From positions 162,290,696 through 162,354,695 of the forward strand of contig CM054060.1 in assembly GCA_028641055.1 (NCBI GenBank): a DNA stretch of 64,000 nt. Direction: 5' to 3'. Source of the stretch: Alopecurus myosuroides. Taxonomy: Eukaryota; Streptophyta; Magnoliopsida; Poales; Poaceae. The notes beneath the pieces were generated by a model. It made no database searches. It was given only the letters and a program-made list of their open reading frames with translations, and was not told the DNA's origin. Every line of letters begins with the position of its first letter. Position 1 is the stretch's first letter. This document shows positions 59,085 through 64,000 of this stretch, in pieces. Made by a program: the position numbers and the translations under genes.

Positions 59085-60480
59085 TTCAAAGCCATCAAGA
59101 AGCAACCACTCCATCGTCAACTCTGCAAGCAACAAGAAGTATCGCCAAGTCCAAAGGGGGCTAGGTCTAGCCGGCACGGCGATTTCCGCCCAAGGTCACA
59201 AGAAAACGACCACCCCGGAGGCTGCGGCGCCTCGAACAGACAAATCGCCTTGCAGACGCGAGGATACATCACCAAAAAGAGGAGATAAAGGATCGCCCCG
59301 CCACCACCGAAGCAAGGAGGCACGACGTCGCGACGATAGTCTGCGAAACAGCAACGACAGCCTGCGACACCGTGATGATAGCCCACGACACAGTGAAGGC
59401 CGATCGCGACATCGTGAAGACGAACCACGACGTAGAGGCCGCGATTCGAGACACCACAGTAGGGATCTGTGACGAGATAACAGACGAGATTGAGCCTCCT
59501 ACGACGCGTGGAATGACATCACCCAGAACAAGGTCGACAGGGCTCGCGCACGCACGAATCGCGCTCGATCAACGTCCTCCTGTGATGAAGAGGCCCGCGG
59601 CGCGCTGTTCTTCATCAACAATATTCGGGAGGCACCGATGCCCAAAAAATTCAAGCTCACTTCGGAAGTCCCAAAGTACGATGGCTCGCAAGAACCTAGG
59701 ACTTGGCTCTCGGATTACCTGACCGCAGTCAAGTGCCAACACGTAAAAAAGGTGACAGCCATGCAGTACCTTAACCTACATCTCGTTGGAGCTACCCGAA
59801 GCTGGCTCAAAGGCAGGTCGTGTGCGTGTTACAGATCCTGGGACGATCTCACTTGCGACTTCAAGAAGAACTTTCAGGCGACGTACAAGAGGCCCTCATT
59901 TGTCGAGGTCTCGAGGAGCTGCGAGCCTGCAGACAGAAGAGTGGTGAATCGACTCACGAGTACATCCAGAGATGGACTACGCTCAGAAACATGAGTGGAA
60001 ACATATAGGAGTAAATAGCGGTCGAAGCTTTCACAAAGGGCGCACAACGTGCAGCTTTCCGAGAAGACTGGGATGATGCGCACCCAAGACTATATGAGAA
60101 TTGATGGTGATAGCCGACAAGTGGGCGAACAGCGAAGAATCCCTTCGAAATGAGAAACCCTCCTCACCCGCGCACGACAATCGCAATGGCGACCGCGGAA
60201 GGACAAAGAGACGACAATATGATCAGGAAGATCAGTCAAAAAATTTGGCGACCGAATTCACGAGAAATCGCGACGGCTGATCCCGCGGGAATCGCGAGTG
60301 GAAGCCAAAGTCAGATGACAAAACACCTGAGGAAGACCTCGGCGGATACTGCTCCCTGCATGTGTTCACGGATAAGCACACGGGAAAGCTCAAGGCCACC
60401 CATCTCCTTAAAGATCGTCGAAAGTTCTAGAACATTCACGAGGCATACTCGAAGAAGCATCGGGTCACCACAAGCCAGTG
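59085..60480 (+). pseudogene. Degraded GC-rich gag of a Gypsy element
   Basis: In one frame an arginine/serine-rich part (59100-59469; ...DDSLRHRDDSPRHSEGRS...) meets TGA at 59470 and 59491 and then continues to a typical gag: MPKKFKLTSEVPKYDG (59638), EPRTWLSDYLTAVKCQ, ATRSWLKG, YRSWDDLTCDFKKNFQATYK. Near 59910 the frame shifts; ...LEELRACRQKSGESTHEYIQ follows in the next frame to 60008. Beyond this only scattered gag-like pieces remain to about 60480, and no protease or pol follows. Its base composition is unlike the AT-rich gag of A1 and B, so it is from another lineage, or joined to the A0 LTR by recombination. Confidence 0.75.
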
Positions 60481-61539
60481 ATACTATCAAGACATCATAT
60501 TAAGGATCATAGACGGGGGTTCCATAAGCCTACGGGAAGAGACGCGGGGGGACGTGGTAGTACGACAATCGAGAACACCAAGTTTACCCAGGTTCGGTAC
60601 GGCGCAACAAGGCGACGTTCCTACTTTTGCAATCTCACTAAATCAGGGCTGACGCCTGAAGTATACAAAGTACAACGTGAGTAGGGTTTCGCTAACTCGG
60701 CGAGTTGGCTTCTAGATAATTGTCTGTCTGTTTCGTCTCTCCCGTCCGGCTTTATATAAATAGCCGGGTCAGGGCTTACAGAAAGGAAACCTAGAAGACT
60801 ACGGAAAGTATCTAACTTGGAAAGTAAGGAATCCGTCTTCTACTCCAAGCCGCACCACTTTGGGCCGTGCTCTGGGTTCTTCTAGAATCTGGCTTCCTAC
60901 GCATCAGCTTATTGGGCCGCCCAATGGACTGTGATCCATTACCAACAGGCCACCCTGGTAATCCGGCTCTTCAGACCAATGCCGAATATACCCCTGATTG
61001 GTATATATCCGACAGTAGCCCCCAAGAAGGATTGAGACTTCGTCCTGCCACCTTTCGTCATTTCGTTCCGAGAAATGTAGGCGTTTAGTCTCGATTCTTC
61101 TTTTTCCCAGAATTTGTTAACTCAAAACTCGGATTTTCTCAAAGTCCGACTTTTCTTCCACGAGCCTTCGCGGAGAAGGAACTTCCTGATATCAGCGATG
61201 AAATCGTGCTGACATCACGGACGTTTGGGTTCAGCCAAAACCCTGCAACGTATCTCCTGACATATTCTCGCGGGAAACGAGGAGATAACAGTTATCACTC
61301 CGTCCCTTTATTTCCCGGTAATCCCGGGTGTGACACGCGTCGATGATCCAACGACTAAAATAGCCGTTGCAACAAATCTCAGCGCACATGCGGCTATAAA
61401 TAGCCGCCTCGGGGCCTCCAGATGTCCTTCCGCTTCATCTCCTTCCTCAAGCCCCCAGCGCCATAGCCAGCACCAGAGCTCGAGCTAACGATAGCAGAGA
61501 GTAAGCTTTCCAGCCTTCCCCGGAGAAAATCATCGGAGG
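60481..61539 (+). mobile_element. LTR-like or leader DNA of a Gypsy element
   Basis: Contains GTTTACCCAGGTTCGG (60586) and GTAGCCCCCAAGAAGG (61015), words common in grass Gypsy LTRs, and two TATA boxes: TATATAAATAGCC (60753-60765) and TATAAATAGCC (61395-61405). I could not fix LTR ends or a TSD. Confidence 0.5.
61395..61403 (+). promoter_or_regulatory. TATA box upstream of the 61540 ORF
   Basis: GGCTATAAATAGCCGCC, itself partly palindromic, lies 145 bases before the ATG at 61540. The intervening sequence is pyrimidine-rich leader with no primer site, so this promoter drives the ORF directly. Confidence 0.6.
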
Positions 61540-62091
61540 ATGGTCGACGGAGACTCTTCCCGCGCCATGGACACAACCAACACCGCCATGGACATCGAGT
61601 CTATCATCAATGACCTAGACCAACATCTGGACTCCCCCGTCCGCGCCACCGTAGGCACGCCGGAGAGAAACGCCAGCGAATCGGCCCGTGGGGATCTACC
61701 TCCCGCGGACGAGAACGTGATGGCGTCGTCAGCTGCTCCTCCTCCGCCTCTCATCACCGAGCCCATAGAGGGAAACACTATTCTCGGCGGCGAGGAGGTC
61801 GCTGTGTCCGGCGCTGCCGGAGACGAAGAAGAAACGGAGGAGAACTCCGGGAACTGGAGCCACTGCAACGTGGTTCCCTCCCTCCTTCCGGCAATAGAAA
61901 AGGAGGGGTTCATCCTGAAAGGAAAGTGGCGGTACGACGCGGACGAGACCGAGCCGTCGCCAAAAGTCGGAGAACGAGTCCTCCTCACGGCACACATCAA
62001 CAGAGGTATCGGAGTTCCGCCATCTTCCTTCTTCCTTCAGGTCTTAGACCACTACAAAATCCAGCCACATAACCTCCCTCCAAACTCCATT
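61540..62091 (+). pseudogene. N-terminal 'putative gypsy type transposon' ORF, truncated
   Basis: 184 codons are open from ATG 61540. Residues 1-110 are acidic and low-complexity; then EKEGFILKGKWRYDADETEP, VGERVLLTAHINRGIGVPPS and SFFLQVLDHYKIQPHNLPPN follow. This is the conserved start of the plant family called putative gypsy type transposon (PF04195, from memory). Usual members are several hundred residues longer. Here element D interrupts the frame at 62092, right after ...LPPNSI; the continuation is outside the window. The protein's role is unknown; it travels with Tat-like Gypsy elements in grasses. Confidence 0.75.
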
Positions 62092-62968
62092 TGTCGGGGG
62101 GCCACCCCCGAGTAAGGGAAAGGCAGGTGCTAAACCAGAGATCAAGGTACTGTTTGCCGGGTAGGCGGCTACCCGGGTATCCGGTATCCGGTAGACGCTT
62201 CTCGGTGATAAGTATTGAAGGCCAAGGAGAAGATACAAGTGAAGTTCGGAATTGACCGAGTAGAGCTCGGGTGGTCCGAGTAGATGGGCAGCAATCCTAC
62301 TCGGGCACAAAGTCAATGGAGCCGTTCTGACGAGATCCCGCGTATCCCGCAGCCGTACAGGCGTGCGGTTCAACTTACTAGGAACATGCTTATCTGCGCC
62401 AAGGCGTGGGTATAGTGAGGGTGGGCGCCTGTCATGTCCTGTCACTGACAGGGGGAAAGGATGTGTCAGGGGCCTACTCTGTGAGACTGACAGGGTGGAC
62501 AAGGCCTGTCAGCCGGACGGCGCGGCGACTTCTCGCCACGGCGTCAGCGGGAACACGGAGGTGTGCGCCGTTGTCACAGTAGAGTTGTCGCTTCGTGTAC
62601 TTTTAATCATTGTTTACTCGACTGGCCACCAGTATATAAGGTGGCCAGCCCCCTCCTGCGCGAGGGACGTTGGCCCAGAGAGAATTTATTGCGAGACTAG
62701 GCACTAGACAGAGATTGAACTAGAGGTTGGCTACTCGGTAGAGGGCCGGAATTGTATTGTGGCTACTCATTACGAGCTGTATACATAGAGGTAGGCAGGA
62801 GTAGGGGTGTTACCTCCACACGAGGGCCCTAAACCTGGGTAGATCTTGGTGTTTGTAGTGTTTCTGAGCGCGTCTACGTGACGTGTGATCCCTCCCTGAA
62901 TATATACAACGTCCATCGGCCCCAAACTTAAGCCACCCTATGGCATCTGTCTTCACCACACCACGACA
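62092..62968 (+). repeat. 5' LTR of Gypsy element D
   Basis: 877 bp, TGTCGGGGGGCCACCCCCG to CACCACGACA (ends TGTCG/CGACA). TATA box TATATAAG at 62633-62640. The left TSD would be ccatt (62087-62091); the right copy is beyond the window. Confidence 0.82.
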
Positions 62969-62990
62969 GTTCGCGCCCACCGTGGGGCCA
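62969..62990 (+). other. Primer-binding region of element D
   Basis: GTTCGCGCCCACCGTGGGG directly follows the LTR. It corresponds, with one change, to TGGCGCCCACCGTGGGG found in many grass Gypsy elements. Confidence 0.7.
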
Positions 62991-63274
62991 GCAGTGGCGC
63001 TAGCTGGGGTGCATATTCGGACGGGACCGGTTACTCCGTTGGGGGAGCGCGTGGTTTGTGGCCTTGTCCACAAATTCGGCTCCTTCGACTTCATCAGCGA
63101 CAACGCCGGCGATTTTGGCGGCAGGCCCTTGCCTGCAGGCGGTTCCGTGTTGTCTTTCGGCGCGCATCTGGTGTACGTCGCCACCACCGTCATCCGCGAG
63201 TACCCCGATGTGGTGCTCGTTGCCGATGATCCCCCGCTGTTCTCGCTGTACGCGGGAAGCCGGTTGGCTGCTCT
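62991..63274 (+). mobile_element. Leader region of element D
   Basis: GC-rich and open in two frames (from 62940 to 63293 and from 63058 to 63315). The first (…VRTGP-like start, ALAGVHIRTGPVTPLGE) could be real coding sequence, but it starts inside the LTR and I cannot link it to a known family, so I leave it as leader. Confidence 0.4.
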
Positions 63275-63943
63275 GTGGGCAGCGTGGAGGTGATGATGAC
63301 GGGCCCGACTATTGATGCCGGGAAAGGCGCGGCTGCTGCGGCTGAGGTCATCGAGGAGCCGGCTGCTGCCAGGGGCCACAAGCCCTACGAGATGCCCCGG
63401 AACATTCCAGGCTACATGGATCCTTCTACATCGACCGTGATACCGGCTGCTCGCGCTGGTGTCGAGCATCTCGGCATGCCTATCGCCACGGATGCTTATA
63501 CAGCGGTGGTGAGGGCGCAGCTCGAGCAGCAGCGACTCGCTTTGCTGCGAGAGGCCCAGGAGCTAGAGAAGGTTAGGCCCGAGCTTAACTTGGATCAAAA
63601 TGAGTACAACAGGGTGCATGGCTTTACCCCTATTTCTAGAAATCCTACCAAGATAGGGACTATTCGGCGTAACTTAGGCGCTGAGCTAGCTAGAGATGGT
63701 AGAGCTGCTAGCAAGTCTGCCAGTCAAAACACGGCTGGTAGGCCGAAATATAGTTCCCCTGCAAAGACACTTAGAGCTGCAGAGGCTGTTGCTGCAGAAT
63801 TGCCAAATCTCACCGGCGAGGCCCGTGTGAGACAGCAGGAGCGGCTCAATGAGCTCGTTCTGGAAGCTGGCAGGCATAATGAGGCATTTCGGCAAGCCAA
63901 CCCAGGGGCGGTGCGTCTTATGTTGTTCAGTCACATGGGGTAA
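63275..63943 (+). CDS. N-terminal gag-like ORF of element D
   Basis: 222 codons from 63275, with a better start at ATG 63293 (MMTGPTIDAGKG...). The N-terminus is alanine-rich; residues 85-115 form a glutamine/leucine helix (AQLEQQRLALLREAQELEKV), and a second helical part at 185-205 reads ERLNELVLEAGRHNEAFRQA. It sits where gag belongs, 300 bases after the primer site, and has the helical, charged character of gag N-termini in this kind of element. No zinc knuckle or protease before the TAA at 63941-63943, so it is either truncated by a stop or gag continues in another frame past the window end. Confidence 0.55.
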   Translation: MGSVEVMMTGPTIDAGKGAAAAAEVIEEPAAARGHKPYEMPRNIPGYMDPSTSTVIPAARAGVEHLGMPIATDAYTAVVRAQLEQQRLALLREAQELEKVRPELNLDQNEYNRVHGFTPISRNPTKIGTIRRNLGAELARDGRAASKSASQNTAGRPKYSSPAKTLRAAEAVAAELPNLTGEARVRQQERLNELVLEAGRHNEAFRQANPGAVRLMLFSHMG

Positions 63944-64000
63944 GAATCCGTGGACCAGGCCTTATCGCCGCTTCCCGGGGGAGAGAGGGCACAGAGTGTA
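63944..64000 (+). mobile_element. Continuation of element D to the window edge
   Basis: 57 bases downstream of the gag-like stop. Too short to assign. Confidence 0.4.

Noticed and set aside
1..64000. CRISPR arrays, bacterial operons, tRNA or rRNA genes
   Set aside because: None seen. tRNA-like words are primer-binding sites next to LTRs.

Overview
The window is repeat-rich genomic DNA from a grass, most likely a pooid with a large genome (wheat, barley, rye or oat group). The basis is wall-to-wall LTR retrotransposons of Triticeae/Pooideae type: Athila-like elements whose LTRs begin TGATACGTC and whose primer-binding sites match tRNA-Asp, plus giant-LTR derivatives with an initiator-Met-type primer site. 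The exact species cannot be told by eye. I see no credible cellular gene, tRNA, rRNA or CRISPR array. Every stretch can be placed in a mobile element, and most boundaries are fixed to the base by 5-bp target-site duplications (TSDs).

Layout, outermost first. (1) Bases 1-2325 are the 3' non-coding end of an Athila-type element (called A0), followed by its + strand LTR in three pieces (2326-2917, 42097-42839, 58853-59057). (2) That LTR is split by a minus-strand non-autonomous element A1 (2918-42091, TSD gttgc/gctgc) and by a giant-LTR element L (42840-58847, TSD caaag). (3) A1 is split by a pol-bearing Athila-like element B (3985-25587, TSD aggcc), a short non-autonomous relative A2 (28839-34042, TSD aagca) and a 4.3-kb solo LTR S2 (34665-38925, TSD attat). 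(4) B is split by a third non-autonomous element C (7644-18863, TSD tggac). (5) C is split by a minus-strand Helitron (8629-10524, with an uninterrupted paralogous site at 18465/18466) and by a 4.7-kb solo LTR S1 (12607-17264, TSD tctaa). Nesting therefore reaches five levels.

Only B carries reverse transcriptase, RNase H and integrase, and these are broken by several stops and at least one frameshift. A1 (gag-protease), A2 (short ORF) and C (ORF with an internal repeat) share the same LTR type and the same non-coding 3' region but carry different coding modules, so they look like parasites of one Athila-type machinery. L, S1 and S2 are one related group of LTRs 4.3-6.1 kb long. L has almost identical LTRs and no recognisable gag-pol, as in large retrotransposon derivatives (LARDs).

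The observation I rate highest is inside these giant LTRs. Each has a TATA box, a GC-rich leader with a splice donor, a penultimate exon-like block ending in a GC-type donor, an intron of about 1.2-1.3 kb, and a short acidic terminal exon ending in TAG. In S1 and S2 the two exons join in the same phase. This suggests an LTR-resident spliced gene.

Right flank, 59058-64000: a primer site directly follows the A0 LTR, then comes a GC-rich degraded gag, LTR-like DNA with two TATA boxes, an N-terminal 'putative gypsy type transposon' ORF, and, inserted into that ORF, another Gypsy element D (LTR 62092-62968, gag ORF running towards the window end).
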